Below, one piece after another: positions 18,022 to 27,839 of a stretch of 64,000 nucleotides of DNA. This DNA is from Labrys sp. WJW. Lineage in GTDB: Bacteria > Pseudomonadota > Alphaproteobacteria > Rhizobiales > Labraceae. Under the pieces are notes generated by a model that saw only the letters and a program-made list of their open reading frames with translations, did not search any database and had not been told where the DNA came from. The stretch's first letter is position 1; each line of letters begins with the position of its first letter. The DNA lies in the NCBI RefSeq assembly GCF_001676615.1, contig NZ_LYXZ01000018.1, forward strand, positions 124,001 to 188,000, given 5' to 3'. A program made the translations under genes and the position numbers.

Positions 18022-18258
18022 ATGAGCGATATCGCAGACCGCGTGAAGAAGATCGTGGTTGAACACCTCGGCGTCGATCCGGACAAGGTCACCGAGAATG
18101 CGAGCTTCATCGACGATCTGGGCGCTGACTCGCTCGACACGGTTGAGCTGGTCATGGCTTTCGAGGAAGAGTTCAACTGCGAAATCCCCGACGACGCCGC
18201 AGAGACGATTCTGACCGTCGGCGATGCCGTCAAGTTCCTGACCAAGGCTACGGCCTGA
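18022..18258 (+). CDS. acpP: Acyl carrier protein
   Basis: A 78-residue acidic helical protein with the phosphopantetheine attachment site S37 in [12 protein letters not shown]. The ATG at 18022 is preceded by AAAGGA about eight bases upstream. It carries growing acyl chains for the Fab enzymes around it. A 10-base-pair hairpin follows the gene (18263-18286), and about 240 bases separate it from fabG, so it probably has its own promoter and transcript. Confidence 0.97.
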   Translation: MSDIADRVKKIVVEHLGVDPDKVTENASFIDDLGADSLDTVELVMAFEEEFNCEIPDDAAETILTVGDAVKFLTKATA

Positions 18259-18262
18259 GACG

Positions 18263-18286
18263 ATCGGGGAGCGAAAGCTCCCCGAT
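18263..18286 (+). terminator. Stem-loop after acpP
   Basis: A perfect 10-base-pair stem (ATCGGGGAGC / GCTCCCCGAT) closes a GAAA tetraloop five bases after acpP. No run of T follows, so it is more likely an mRNA-stabilising 3' hairpin or a partial attenuator than a strong intrinsic terminator. It would allow high acpP message relative to fabF. Confidence 0.55.
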
Positions 18287-18513
18287 ATCCATCCATCGAC
18301 CGGCCGGGGGACGAGATTGCATCATTGCCGGGAACCCTGGAGTGACAGCAGGCATAGCGGCTGCCAGTTCAGCGTAAAGGCAATGCGTTCGAGGCATTGG
18401 AAGGGCAGCTCCCACGGCGCCTGCATTTCAATGCCCGCCTTGCGCCAGGCAATTTTGCGATCAAACGGGTTTGAGTAGCCGGGGAGGGCGATTCCCCGGC
18501 CTTTGGAGGTTCT

Positions 18514-19773
18514 ATGAGGCGCGTTGTCGTAACTGGTCTCGGCATGGTCAACCCGATGGGTGGCGATGTCGAAACATCGTGGTCCAATCTCCTTGCGAGC
18601 AAGAGCGGCATCGTCAAGATCGACCGTTTCGAGACAGAGGATCTCAAGGCGCGGATTGCCGGCCTCATTCCGCATGGCGATGGCAGCAACGGCACCTATA
18701 ATCCTGATCAGTGGATGGAGCCCAAGGAGCAGCGCAAGGTTGACGACTTCATCGTCTTCGCCATGGCCGCGGCTACCCAGGCGCTCGACGATGCCGGCTG
18801 GCATCCCGCCTCGCAGAAGGACCAGGAAGAAACCGGCGTCCTGATCGGTTCGGGCATCGGCGGCCTGCAGGGCATCGAGGATGCCGCGATCACGCTTCGC
18901 GATCGCGGTCCCGGCCGCATCTCGCCCTTCTTCATTCCCGGTCGCCTGATCAACCTGGCCGGCGGCCAGGTCTCGATCCGCCACGGCCTGAAAGGGCCGA
19001 ACCACGCGGTGGTCACGGCCTGCTCGACCGGTGCGCATGCCATTGGCGATGCCGCCCGCCTGATTGCGCTCGGCGATGCCGAGGTGATGGTGGCCGGCGG
19101 TACCGAATCCCCGGTCTGCCGTCTCGCCCTTGCGGGTTTTGCCGCCTGCCGCGCGTTGTCGACCGGCTTCAACGACGAGCCCACCCGCGCCTCGCGTCCC
19201 TATGACCGTGATCGCGACGGTTTCGTCATGGGCGAGGGCGCCGGCTGCGTGGTGCTCGAAGAATATGGTCACGCCAAGGCGCGTGGCGCCAAGATCTATG
19301 CCGAAGTCATCGGCTATGGCCTTTCGGGGGATGCCTATCACATCACAGCGCCATCCGAGGACGGCGATGGCGCCTTCCGCAGCATGCAGATGGCGGTGAA
19401 GCGGGCAGGCATCTCCGTCGGCGAGATCGACTATATCAACGCCCACGGCACCTCGACCATGGCGGATACGATCGAACTCGGCGCCGTCCAGCGCCTGCTC
19501 GGCAATGCGTCCGCGACGGCCTCGATGTCGTCGACCAAATCGGCGACCGGCCATCTGCTCGGCGCTGCCGGTGCGATCGAAGCGATCTTCTCGATCCTCG
19601 CCCTTCGCGACCAGATCGTGCCGCCCACCATCAATCTGGAGAATCCCGAAGTGGAGACACCGATCGATCTGGTGCCGTTGCAGGCGCGCAAGCGCGAGGT
19701 GAATGTGGTGCTCTCCAATTCCTTTGGCTTCGGCGGCACCAACGCGTCCTTGATCCTGCGCAAGGCCGACTGA
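18514..19773 (+). CDS. fabF: 3-oxoacyl-ACP synthase II (KAS II)
   Basis: A 419-residue condensing enzyme with the catalytic triad in place: C170 in VVTACSTGAHAIG, one histidine in NAHGTSTMADT and the second in SATGHLLGAAGAIEA. It condenses malonyl-ACP with acyl-ACP. GGAGG lies five bases before the ATG. It follows acpP in the conserved fab order and is closed by a strong terminator at 19781-19822. Confidence 0.96.
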   Translation: MRRVVVTGLGMVNPMGGDVETSWSNLLASKSGIVKIDRFETEDLKARIAGLIPHGDGSNGTYNPDQWMEPKEQRKVDDFIVFAMAAATQALDDAGWHPASQKDQEETGVLIGSGIGGLQGIEDAAITLRDRGPGRISPFFIPGRLINLAGGQVSIRHGLKGPNHAVVTACSTGAHAIGDAARLIALGDAEVMVAGGTESPVCRLALAGFAACRALSTGFNDEPTRASRPYDRDRDGFVMGEGAGCVVLEEYGHAKARGAKIYAEVIGYGLSGDAYHITAPSEDGDGAFRSMQMAVKRAGISVGEIDYINAHGTSTMADTIELGAVQRLLGNASATASMSSTKSATGHLLGAAGAIEAIFSILALRDQIVPPTINLENPEVETPIDLVPLQARKREVNVVLSNSFGFGGTNASLILRKAD

Positions 19774-19780
19774 TCCTCCG

Positions 19781-19830
19781 CCCGAGCAAGGCGCGTTCAG
19801 GCATGAACGCGCCTTGCTCGGGTTCCTTGT
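19781..19830 (+). terminator. Rho-independent terminator after fabF
   Basis: An 18-base-pair perfect stem (19781-19798 and 19805-19822) with a six-base loop starts seven bases after the fabF stop and is followed by TTCCTTGTTT. It separates the fab genes from mltG. Confidence 0.8.
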
Positions 19831-20246
19831 TTCCGAGCCCATCCAACGGGATTGGCTCGAGCGTCCTTGCGGTTCCTGGTGCTTCCAAGAAATCGCAAGA
19901 CGCCTAGCCCATGGCAGGCATGGGGAACCGGCCGGCATTTCTGCCATATTCGCAGGGCATGTCCGCTGGGATAGAGGTGTACGGCCTCCGGTTTCGGCAA
20001 TCGGAGGTCGCCTTATTGTTCGTATTTTGATGCATTTTCGCCGAAACACATTGGTATTTGTGCGGCAAAGCGCGTTTTGGCAAAGGCAGTCTTTTGCTCT
20101 AACTCTCTGTTTCGACGCGTTTTTGTGATTCTTGGCGATTCTGTGGGAACACAGGGCGCCTCAGGCATGGCACAATAGATCCGCCAGTTGCCAGGTTCTG
20201 CGGCCAGTGGCCGAGGCGGGCAAATATGTAGGCGTACGAGGTTTCT
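19831..20246. other. Intergenic region upstream of mltG
   Basis: About 415 bases between the fabF terminator and mltG. The second half is more AT-rich (about 20000-20120) and may hold the mltG promoter, but no convincing -35/-10 pair was found. A possible 104-residue reading frame at 19814-20128 looks random in composition and was not accepted. Confidence 0.5.
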
Positions 20247-21761
20247 ATGGTCGATGATCGGGATGATTCGGGACTAGCGAACGAACGCTCGCGCTCCTTT
20301 GGGAAAGGTGCTGCCGGCTCGCGCGGATCCCGCAACATGATCCAGCCCGATGCCGTCGCCAAGCCGCCGACACGTTCGAGCACGGTGCGAAATCCCTTCG
20401 TGGTTGCAGGCAATGCTGTCTTCGTCCTGTTGATGCTGATCGCCATCGGTGGCTATTTCGGTCTGCGCCAGTTCACCTCGCCCGGGCCGCTCTCGGAAGC
20501 CAAGACGGTCTATGTGCCCAAGGGCAGTGGCCGCGACGAGATTGCCGATTCCCTCGAGCGCCAGGGCGTCATCGACAGTGCCACCATCTTCACCACCGGT
20601 GCATTGATACTTGGACATAGCAATCTCAAGGCCGGCGAATACGCCTTCAAGCCCGGCGCCTCGATGTATGACGTCATGAACATCCTGGTGGACGGCAAGG
20701 TGATCCAGCATTCGATCACCATACCCGAAGGCCTCACCAGCCAGATGATCATCGACCGGCTGAACCAGGACGACCTGCTCACGGGCGATGCCCCGCCGGT
20801 GCCGCCGGAAGGTGCACTGCTGCCCGATACCTACAAATATGAGCGCGGCACCACCCGGTCGGCCATGGTACGCAAGATGCAGGAAGAGCAGAAGGCGCTG
20901 GTCGACCAGATCTGGAAGCAGCGCGCCGCCAATCTGCCGCTGAAGAGCCCGGCGGAAATGGTGACGCTCGCCTCGATCGTCGAGAAGGAGACGGGCCAGG
21001 CGGATGAGCGCCCCCATGTCGCCAGCGTCTTTATCAACAGGCTGCAGAAGAACATGCGCCTGCAGTCCGATCCGACCGTGATCTACGGCATGGTCGGCGG
21101 CAAGGGTAAGCTCGACAGGGCGCTGACCAGCGCCGATCTTTCGCAGCCGACGCGCTTCAACACCTACACCATCACCGGCCTGCCGCCGTCTCCCATTGCC
21201 AATCCCGGCAAGGCCGCCATGCAGGCCGTGGCGACACCCTTGGCGACCAAGGATCTCTATTTCGTCGCCGATGGCACGGGCGGGCACGCCTTTGCCCCGA
21301 CTCTGGACGAGCACAACAAGAATGTCGCCAAATGGCGGCAGTTCCAGCAGCAGGGCGGCAATGCCCCCGTTGCGCCGTCCCAGCCGACACCTGCGCCGGC
21401 ACCGGACAATGCCACCGCGGCGCCGGCGCCGGTCGAGGCCCCGGCAGCCAAGCCTCCGGCTAAGCCCTGCAAGAAGGGCAGCAAGGCCTGCAAGCAGCAG
21501 ACGGAGGCCGAGGCTCCGGCTGCCCCCACGCCGCCGGCACCAACACCGCCACCCGCAGCTGTTCAGTCGCCCTCAGCCGATATCCCGCTGCCCGCTCCCT
21601 CGGTGCCCCCGGCTGCAGAGGCGCCGCCGGCGCCCAATGCTGACCCGGCCCAGGCTGGCAAGCCCAAGAAGGGCGGCTTCGACGATCCTGTCGCCAATAC
21701 CAACCATGACCCGCTGCTCGACAAGACCTTCGATCTGAACTCGCCGCAGTCGGTGCAATAG
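20247..21761 (+). CDS. mltG: Endolytic murein transglycosylase MltG with Pro/Ala-rich tail
   Basis: A 504-residue protein with a cytoplasmic N-terminal segment, one membrane helix at about residues 51-71, and a periplasmic YceG-like domain. The predicted catalytic glutamate is E246 in ASIVEKETGQ, with further family segments LQSDPTVIYG and FNTYTITGLPPSPI. MltG cuts nascent glycan strands and ends their growth. The tail from about residue 375 is a long Ala/Pro-rich low-complexity region broken by a Lys/Cys patch (CKKGSKACK), and makes the protein longer than typical MltG. It sits between fabF and yicC, as in many Rhizobiales. Confidence 0.93.
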   Translation: MVDDRDDSGLANERSRSFGKGAAGSRGSRNMIQPDAVAKPPTRSSTVRNPFVVAGNAVFVLLMLIAIGGYFGLRQFTSPGPLSEAKTVYVPKGSGRDEIADSLERQGVIDSATIFTTGALILGHSNLKAGEYAFKPGASMYDVMNILVDGKVIQHSITIPEGLTSQMIIDRLNQDDLLTGDAPPVPPEGALLPDTYKYERGTTRSAMVRKMQEEQKALVDQIWKQRAANLPLKSPAEMVTLASIVEKETGQADERPHVASVFINRLQKNMRLQSDPTVIYGMVGGKGKLDRALTSADLSQPTRFNTYTITGLPPSPIANPGKAAMQAVATPLATKDLYFVADGTGGHAFAPTLDEHNKNVAKWRQFQQQGGNAPVAPSQPTPAPAPDNATAAPAPVEAPAAKPPAKPCKKGSKACKQQTEAEAPAAPTPPAPTPPPAAVQSPSADIPLPAPSVPPAAEAPPAPNADPAQAGKPKKGGFDDPVANTNHDPLLDKTFDLNSPQSVQ

Positions 21762-21922
21762 GCTGGCTGCGTGCGAGCCGCTTGAGCGCGGGGCCGCGGG
21801 GCTCTATCTTCTGTCAGGCTTATTCGACGCGCCCGCGGCGCATCGGGAGCGAGCGCTCAGTTCCGGTTGCCGGTGAAATCCATCCGGTCGGATGCTGAAA
21901 TCACCGTATGGAACGTTGGAAG

Positions 21923-22810
21923 ATGTCCGTTGTCAGTATGACCGGCTTTGCCCGGGTGGAAGGACAGACCGGCGCGAACCGCTGGGCCTGGGAAATCAAG
22001 ACCGTCAATGGCAAGAGCCTCGACGTCCGCTTCCGGTTGCCGCCTGGATTCGATGCGCTGGAGGCATCGGCGCGCTCCGCCTTGGGCGCCGCTTTTGCCC
22101 GTGGCTCGTGCCAGATCGGCCTGTCGCTGAAGCGCGACGCCGTGGCGCCGGTGGTGCGTATCAACCAGGCGGTGCTCGACGCCATCGTCTCGGCGATGGC
22201 CGAGGCCTCGCACAAGGTGGATGCTGCGGCTCCACGCCTTGATGGCCTTTTTGCCATCAAGGGGGTGCTCGAGGTCGAGGAGCAGGAGGAAGACGAGGCC
22301 GGACGCGCCATGCTGCAGGAGGTCCTGCTGGAGGGGTTCGCCAGGGCTGTAGCCCAATGCGCCGAGATGAGGCGGCGGGAAGGCCAGGCGCTCGCACGCG
22401 TCCTGTTCGGCCGTATCGACGAGATCGAAGCCCTCACCCGCGAGGCGGACACCAATCCGGCACGCCAGCCCGCAGCGGTGCGGGAGCGGCTTGCTGCCCA
22501 GATAGCTGCGCTGCTCGACGCCTCGTCGTCGCTCGATCCCGACAGGCTGCATCAGGAGGCGATCCTGATGGCAGCCAAGGCCGACATACGCGAGGAACTC
22601 GATCGGCTGCATGCACATGTTGCCGCTGCGCGCGATCTTTTGGCCAAGGGCGGCCCTGTGGGACGCCGCCTCGACTTCCTCGCGCAGGAGTTCAACCGGG
22701 AAGTCAACACCCTTTGCTCCAAGGCGAATGATGTCAGCTTGACCGCGACCGGCCTTTCTCTCAAAGCAGTGGTCGAGCAATTCCGCGAACAGGTTCAGAA
22801 TATCGAATGA
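21923..22810 (+). CDS. YicC/YloC family endoribonuclease
   Basis: A 295-residue cytoplasmic protein with the family start MSVVSMTGFARVEG, the middle segment KRDAVAPVVRINQ and the typical C terminus (FLAQEFNREVNTLCSKANDV). YicC members have been shown to be endoribonucleases that affect small RNA stability and stress responses. ATG 21923 matches the usual N terminus; an in-frame ATG at 21908 is possible. Its end overlaps gmk by four bases, the usual yicC-gmk pairing. Confidence 0.9.
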   Translation: MSVVSMTGFARVEGQTGANRWAWEIKTVNGKSLDVRFRLPPGFDALEASARSALGAAFARGSCQIGLSLKRDAVAPVVRINQAVLDAIVSAMAEASHKVDAAAPRLDGLFAIKGVLEVEEQEEDEAGRAMLQEVLLEGFARAVAQCAEMRRREGQALARVLFGRIDEIEALTREADTNPARQPAAVRERLAAQIAALLDASSSLDPDRLHQEAILMAAKADIREELDRLHAHVAAARDLLAKGGPVGRRLDFLAQEFNREVNTLCSKANDVSLTATGLSLKAVVEQFREQVQNIE

Positions 22811-23472
22811 GTAGCACTGCGTCCGTTCCCCAGCGCCGGGGCCTCCTGCTGATCGTTTCCTCGCCTTCCGGTGCCGGCAAGACCACGCTGACGCGCCTTC
22901 TTCTGGCCGAGGACAAATCGATGCATCTGTCGATCTCGGTCACCACCCGCCCGCGCCGGGGCAGCGAGATTGACGGCGTTCATTACCGTTTCATCGATGC
23001 CGGCACCTTCGAGACCATGCGTGAGAGGGGCGAATTGCTGGAATCGGCCAAGGTGCATGGCAATTACTACGGCACGCCGTCCGGCCCGGTGGAAGAGGCC
23101 CTGGCCGCCGGGCGAGATGTCCTGTTCGACATCGACTGGCAGGGCACCATGCAGATCTACAACAAGATGAGGCCGGATATCGTCTCCGTCTTCGTCCTGC
23201 CGCCGTCCGTGGCCGAGCTCAAGGCACGGCTGGAGCGGCGAGCCGAGGATAGCGCCGACATCATCCTGCAGCGCCTGCAGAATGCCCGCGTCGAGATCAG
23301 TCACTGGACGAAATATGACTATGTGCTGGTCAACACCGACCTGCAGACCACCTATGCCAAGCTCAAGGAAATCCTCGACGTCGAACGCATGAAGCGTCAG
23401 GACAAATCGCAGGTCGGCCAGCTGGTTGATACCCTGAAGGCCGATCTCGACGCCCTCACGCGCGGCCGCTGA
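22807..23472 (+). CDS. gmk: Guanylate kinase
   Basis: A 221-residue P-loop kinase with SSPSGAGKTTL near residues 17-27, the GMP-binding segments SVTTRPRRGSEIDGVHY and the GNYYGTP loop. It phosphorylates GMP to GDP. The start overlaps the end of yicC. It meets rsmA tail to tail with only two bases between the stop codons and no terminator in the gap. Confidence 0.96.
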   Translation: MSSTASVPQRRGLLLIVSSPSGAGKTTLTRLLLAEDKSMHLSISVTTRPRRGSEIDGVHYRFIDAGTFETMRERGELLESAKVHGNYYGTPSGPVEEALAAGRDVLFDIDWQGTMQIYNKMRPDIVSVFVLPPSVAELKARLERRAEDSADIILQRLQNARVEISHWTKYDYVLVNTDLQTTYAKLKEILDVERMKRQDKSQVGQLVDTLKADLDALTRGR

Positions 23473-23474
23473 CG

Positions 23475-24317
23475 CTATTTCAAGGCATTCGCCAGCGCGA
23501 CGAAGGCGGCGATCGGGACCTCCTCGGCGCGCATCTCCGGGCGCAGGCCCGCATCGGCCAGTGCGGCCGCCAAGTCGCCGCCAAGCCCTTTGAGGCTCTG
23601 GCGCAGCATCTTGCGCCGCTGGCCGAAGGCCGCCTGCGTGATCCGCTCCAGGGCCGCCGGTGTACAGGGCAGCGGCGTCGGGCGCGGGCGCAGATGCACT
23701 ACCGAGGAGGTGACCTTGGGCGCCGGGACGAAGGCACTCGGCGGCACGTCGAAGACGATCTCGGCTTCCGTCCGCCATCCGGCGAGGACCCCGAGGCGGC
23801 CATAGGCCTCGTCCGCTTCGGTAGCCACGATGCGCTCGGCAACCTCCTTCTGGAACATCAGCGTCATCGACTGGAACCAGGGCGGCCAGGGCTCGGTCTT
23901 CAGCCAGCCGATCAGCAGCGGGGTCGCCACGTTGTAGGGCAGGTTGGCGGCGATGCGCACCGGCCCCTCCAGCCCCGCGATCAGGCCCGGCCAATTGGCT
24001 TCGAGGGCGTCGCCCGCATGCACCGTCAGCCGGCCGGGATAGTGGGCCGCGATTTCGGCAAGGGCGGCCAGGCAGCGTTCGTCGCGCTCCACGGCGACCA
24101 CGTGCCGAGCTCCGCAGGCCAGGAGCGCCCGGGTGAGGCCGCCGGGCCCCGGGCCGACTTCCACCACGTTCACGCCCTCCAGCGAGCCGCCCGCCCGCGC
24201 GATCTTGGCGGTGAGGTTGAGGTCGAGCAGGAAGTTCTGGCCTAGCGATTTCTTGGCCATCAGCTCGTGCTGGCGAATAACATCGCGCAGCGGAGGAAGG
24301 GTATCGATCTGTGCCAT
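23475..24317 (-). CDS. rsmA: 16S rRNA dimethyladenosine transferase
   Basis: A 280-residue SAM-dependent methyltransferase (KsgA). It has the N-terminal [14 protein letters not shown]-binding [16 protein letters not shown], and motif [13 protein letters not shown]. It dimethylates two adenines near the 3' end of 16S rRNA during small-subunit assembly. It lies two bases downstream of pdxA on the minus strand, the common pdxA-rsmA pairing, probably within the lptF-lptG-lptD transcript. Confidence 0.96.
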   Translation of the reverse strand: MAQIDTLPPLRDVIRQHELMAKKSLGQNFLLDLNLTAKIARAGGSLEGVNVVEVGPGPGGLTRALLACGARHVVAVERDERCLAALAEIAAHYPGRLTVHAGDALEANWPGLIAGLEGPVRIAANLPYNVATPLLIGWLKTEPWPPWFQSMTLMFQKEVAERIVATEADEAYGRLGVLAGWRTEAEIVFDVPPSAFVPAPKVTSSVVHLRPRPTPLPCTPAALERITQAAFGQRRKMLRQSLKGLGGDLAAALADAGLRPEMRAEEVPIAAFVALANALK

Positions 24318-24319
24318 GA

Positions 24320-25324
24320 TCAGCGGGACATTCTATCGGCCAGCGCCAGGCTGGCGAGGAAACTGGAAGGATTGGCCTTGCCGGTACCGGCGAGATCGAA
24401 GGCCGTGCCGTGATCGGGCGAGGTACGCACGAAGGGCAGGCCGAGGGTCACGTTGACGGCTTCGTCGAAGGCCAGGGCCTTGGCTGGCGCCAGGGCCTGG
24501 TCGTGATACATGCACAGGGCTGCATCATAGGTCTGGCGCGCCCGGGCATGAAACATCGTATCGGCGGGCAGGGGACCCCGGGCATCGATGCCGGTAGCCC
24601 TGAGCCTGGCGATGGCGGGCGCGACGACGGCGTTGTCCTCGCCGCCCAATGTGCCGTTCTCGCCGGCATGCGGATTGAGGCCGGCAACCGCGAGCCGCGG
24701 TGCAGCGATGTCGAAGCGGTCCTTGAGGTCCCCCGCGGTGATCAGGCCAGTCTCGTAGATCAGCTCTTCGCTGAGGGCTGTGGGCACCTCGGCCAAAGGA
24801 ATGTGAATGGTGACCGGCACCACGGCCACCATTTCGGACCAGATCATCATCACCGGCCTGCCGTCATGGCCCCAATGGCGGCGCGCCAATTCGCCTAGGA
24901 ATTCGGTATGGCCGGGGTGGCCGAAGCCGGCACGGTAGAGCACTTCCTTCATGATCGGTGGCGTGACCACCGCCCGGGCCTGCCCGCGGTGAACAGACAG
25001 CACGGCGCGTTCGATCGACTCGATGACCGCGGCGGCACCGGCGACATCAGGCTTGCCGGGCTGGTCAGGGGTGGGATTGGCCAGGGGAACGACAGGAAGG
25101 CCATGTGCGAAGGCTGCGATTGGGCCGGTTTCGTCGGTCTCGACGATGGCCAGATCGAGGCCGATGCGCCGGGCGCGATCCGACAACAGGCCGGGATCGC
25201 CATAGACGAAGAAAGGCGCGGCTTCGCGGCGGGCTGAGGCTGCCATCACGATCAGCTCAGGCCCGATGCCCGCCGGTTCCCCCATGGTCAAGGCGATCGG
25301 CAGAAGGGGCTGTTCGGTCGGCAT
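24320..25324 (-). CDS. pdxA: 4-hydroxythreonine-4-phosphate dehydrogenase
   Basis: A 334-residue NAD-dependent enzyme of pyridoxal-phosphate synthesis. Metal-binding histidine segments are visible: [22 protein letters not shown] and [15 protein letters not shown]. The N terminus [15 protein letters not shown] is typical of PdxA. It lies 70 bases after lptD. In many Rhizobiales a surA-type isomerase gene stands between these two; it is absent here. Confidence 0.96.
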   Translation of the reverse strand: MPTEQPLLPIALTMGEPAGIGPELIVMAASARREAAPFFVYGDPGLLSDRARRIGLDLAIVETDETGPIAAFAHGLPVVPLANPTPDQPGKPDVAGAAAVIESIERAVLSVHRGQARAVVTPPIMKEVLYRAGFGHPGHTEFLGELARRHWGHDGRPVMMIWSEMVAVVPVTIHIPLAEVPTALSEELIYETGLITAGDLKDRFDIAAPRLAVAGLNPHAGENGTLGGEDNAVVAPAIARLRATGIDARGPLPADTMFHARARQTYDAALCMYHDQALAPAKALAFDEAVNVTLGLPFVRTSPDHGTAFDLAGTGKANPSSFLASLALADRMSR

Positions 25325-25394
25325 GATCGGGTCAGATGAGCTCGCTTGCAGGAACGGGCCAGCCCCCAGGCGGGGCAGGCCGGCTCGCTTCGTC

Positions 25395-27839
25395 TCAGAA
25401 GGTCTTCAGATTGCCGTAGCGGTCGGTGTAGCTGCTCGGCTTGGTGACATTGAGATTGTCGAAGTCGTTGTTCCAGATCTTGTCGGTGAATTCCTTCGGG
25501 CTGCCGCTGACACCAAGGCCACGCAGCTGCAGCTGGAACTGCACCGTGGTGTCGTATTTCAACGACGTGGTGTCATAGGAGCGCGAGACGCTCATGCCGA
25601 GCGCGATGCAGGCGTCGACATAGGTCAACCCGGCATAGCTCGACGAGAATTTCTTGGTCCTCATGTCGTAGAGAGCGCCGGCGCTGGCAATCCAGTTCTC
25701 GCTCAGCTTGAAGGCGGCCTTGCCATTGATGCCTTCGCGATCGTCGAGCCCCAGCAGCGGCTGGGCATCGTAGCGCGCATAGATGATGTCGGCCTTCAGG
25801 CGCCCGATCGTGCCGAGGGCGCCGACCTCGAACTGCCGCATGTCCCAGTTCTTCTGGTCGAAGCGGGCGCCCGACAGAATCGCGAAATTGTTCACCGGCT
25901 GCAGATAAACACGCGCGACATAGTCGGAAATGTTGCGATCCAGGCCCGATTGCAGGCCCGTATTGGCCATGTCGCCCCTGGTGAAGGAATTGGTGCCACC
26001 GAAGGAGTAGGACTGGCCGAACATGGCGTTGTAGTAGCCGCCGCCATTGGTGGTCAGCGAATATTGCAGGCCGGCATTGACGCGAGAACCATCCTCGGCT
26101 CGATCATAGCCGGAATACTTATCCCAATCGAACAGGTTGGTGTCGTCGAAGATCAGGCTCTGGGCGTCTTCGTTCGGGAAGACGCCGCTCTGCATCGCCT
26201 TGGGGCGCAGGATGACCTGGGCGATCGGTTCGATGATCTGCGTGCCCCAATCGGATTGAGAGATGAAGGGGTAGCGATAGTCGAGGCCGATGGCCGGGAC
26301 CAGGCGCGCCGCAGTGTCGTTCTTCTTGTTGCTGACGAACTGGTCGGCAGGGTTGCCGTCGAGCTGGGTGAAGCCAAGATCGCCGCGAACATAGGCGAAG
26401 GGCGTCCACTGCTGCCCATAGGTATCGGTGAAGGTCTTCTTCCAATAGGCGTTGATCGAGGCGCGCGTATAGGTACCGTCGATGCCGCGCTGCAGGCAGT
26501 TCGTCCGCGTCTTCGGCGTGAGATTGTCGCAGTTGTAGCCCAGGATGTTGTCGAAGGCGGCCTGCTGGCGGGTCAGGCTGGTCAGATTGAGGTTCCAGCC
26601 GAGTTCGCCGCCGAAGACCGGGCGGTCGACGATGTAGTCATAGTCGAGCACCGGCGCGACGACGGGCAGCTGCTTCTGCACGTCGGCCGTGGTCAGGCCC
26701 TGGAAATAATAGGCGCGCAGATCGAACCAGGATTTGGTGCCGACGCCCGTCAGATAGACGGTGGAGGTTGCCTCCGTCTTGCCCCTGAGATTGTCGAGGC
26801 GGTAGTCGCGCCAGTAATATTTGTCGCTCAGCAGCGAGCCGTCCCAGCCGAAACGCCATTTGTCGTTCAGCCAGAATTCGCCTTTCGACGAAATCGAGCC
26901 GCGCCAGTTCGGCCTGCCGATATCCTCATTGGCGAACTTGTCGGGGTCGCTGATGAAGGCGCCCGACGCCATCACCGAATAGGCACCATTGAGTGTACGA
27001 TGGCGCCATTCGATCTGGCCCGTCGGACCCTGGCTGCTGGCATAGCCGGGGGTCAGGGTCAGATCGTAATTGGGAGCGAGGTCGATGAAATAGGGCAGCT
27101 CGAGGCCGTAGCCGATCCGCGAGGAGTGGAAATAGCGCGGCGTGATGAAGCCGCTCTTGCGGGTGACGGACGGGTCGGGGGTCGACATATAGGGCAGATA
27201 GGCGATCGGCAGGCCGAAGAACTCGAAGCGAGCATCTTCGAAATAGATCATCTTTTCCTGCTGGTTGTGGATGACCTTGACAGCCTTGATCTGCCACAGA
27301 GGCGGCTTCTGCGGATTGTCGGCACAGGGCGAGCAGGCCGAATAGACGCCGTTCTGGAACACGGTGACATTGCCGCCGGTGCGCTCGGCGCGGTTGGAGG
27401 CGATATAGAGCTCGTCGGCCGTCACCATCTTCAGCGAATTGACGAAACCGTCCCTGAAATCGTCGGTCAGGTCGAAATTATTGGCATAGGTCTTGGTGCC
27501 GTCGGCTTCGGTGATGACGACATTGCCGTTCGCCCGCACGCGCTTGGCCTTGCGGTCATAGACCACGCGGTCAGCCTGCAGGGCGCGGCCGTTGTAATAG
27601 ATCTGCACCGTGCCGATAGCGGTTACGACCTCGTTGTCCTGGTCATACTGCATCTCCCTGGCCTTGAGGACCATGTTGGAGCTGCCCTGACCTCCGGCAC
27701 CATCGGAACGCGCACCCAAGGGCCCGAGCAGATTTTCCTGGGCATGGGCTTTCGACGGCAACAACGCAAACGACAGCGCTGCAACCGCGACGGTGGTGCA
27801 CAGCATGGTCGTAAGGAAGTGGCGAGCTGATACGCGCAT
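25395..27839 (-). CDS. lptD: LPS-assembly protein LptD
   Basis: An 814-residue outer-membrane protein with a signal peptide ending in SKAHA (about residue 33). An N-terminal OstA/LptA-like domain follows (for example MQYDQDNEVVTAIGTVQIYYNG), then a long beta-barrel domain rich in aromatic and alternating residues to the C terminus. Four cysteines are visible: C14 in the signal peptide, a close pair CSPC near residue 180, and further cysteines near residue 440. LptD with LptE inserts lipopolysaccharide into the outer leaflet. Its start touches the lptG stop, so the genes are coupled. Confidence 0.95.
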   Translation of the reverse strand: MRVSARHFLTTMLCTTVAVAALSFALLPSKAHAQENLLGPLGARSDGAGGQGSSNMVLKAREMQYDQDNEVVTAIGTVQIYYNGRALQADRVVYDRKAKRVRANGNVVITEADGTKTYANNFDLTDDFRDGFVNSLKMVTADELYIASNRAERTGGNVTVFQNGVYSACSPCADNPQKPPLWQIKAVKVIHNQQEKMIYFEDARFEFFGLPIAYLPYMSTPDPSVTRKSGFITPRYFHSSRIGYGLELPYFIDLAPNYDLTLTPGYASSQGPTGQIEWRHRTLNGAYSVMASGAFISDPDKFANEDIGRPNWRGSISSKGEFWLNDKWRFGWDGSLLSDKYYWRDYRLDNLRGKTEATSTVYLTGVGTKSWFDLRAYYFQGLTTADVQKQLPVVAPVLDYDYIVDRPVFGGELGWNLNLTSLTRQQAAFDNILGYNCDNLTPKTRTNCLQRGIDGTYTRASINAYWKKTFTDTYGQQWTPFAYVRGDLGFTQLDGNPADQFVSNKKNDTAARLVPAIGLDYRYPFISQSDWGTQIIEPIAQVILRPKAMQSGVFPNEDAQSLIFDDTNLFDWDKYSGYDRAEDGSRVNAGLQYSLTTNGGGYYNAMFGQSYSFGGTNSFTRGDMANTGLQSGLDRNISDYVARVYLQPVNNFAILSGARFDQKNWDMRQFEVGALGTIGRLKADIIYARYDAQPLLGLDDREGINGKAAFKLSENWIASAGALYDMRTKKFSSSYAGLTYVDACIALGMSVSRSYDTTSLKYDTTVQFQLQLRGLGVSGSPKEFTDKIWNNDFDNLNVTKPSSYTDRYGNLKTF

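Noticed and set aside
18322-20049. 575-residue minus-strand open frame opposite fabF
   Set aside because: fabF has its full catalytic triad on the plus strand; the opposite frame is Arg/Gly/His-rich and also crosses the fabF terminator.
25266-27830. 854-residue plus-strand open frame opposite lptD
   Set aside because: Antisense shadow of lptD caused by GC-rich codon bias; lptD has a signal peptide, family motifs and conserved neighbours.
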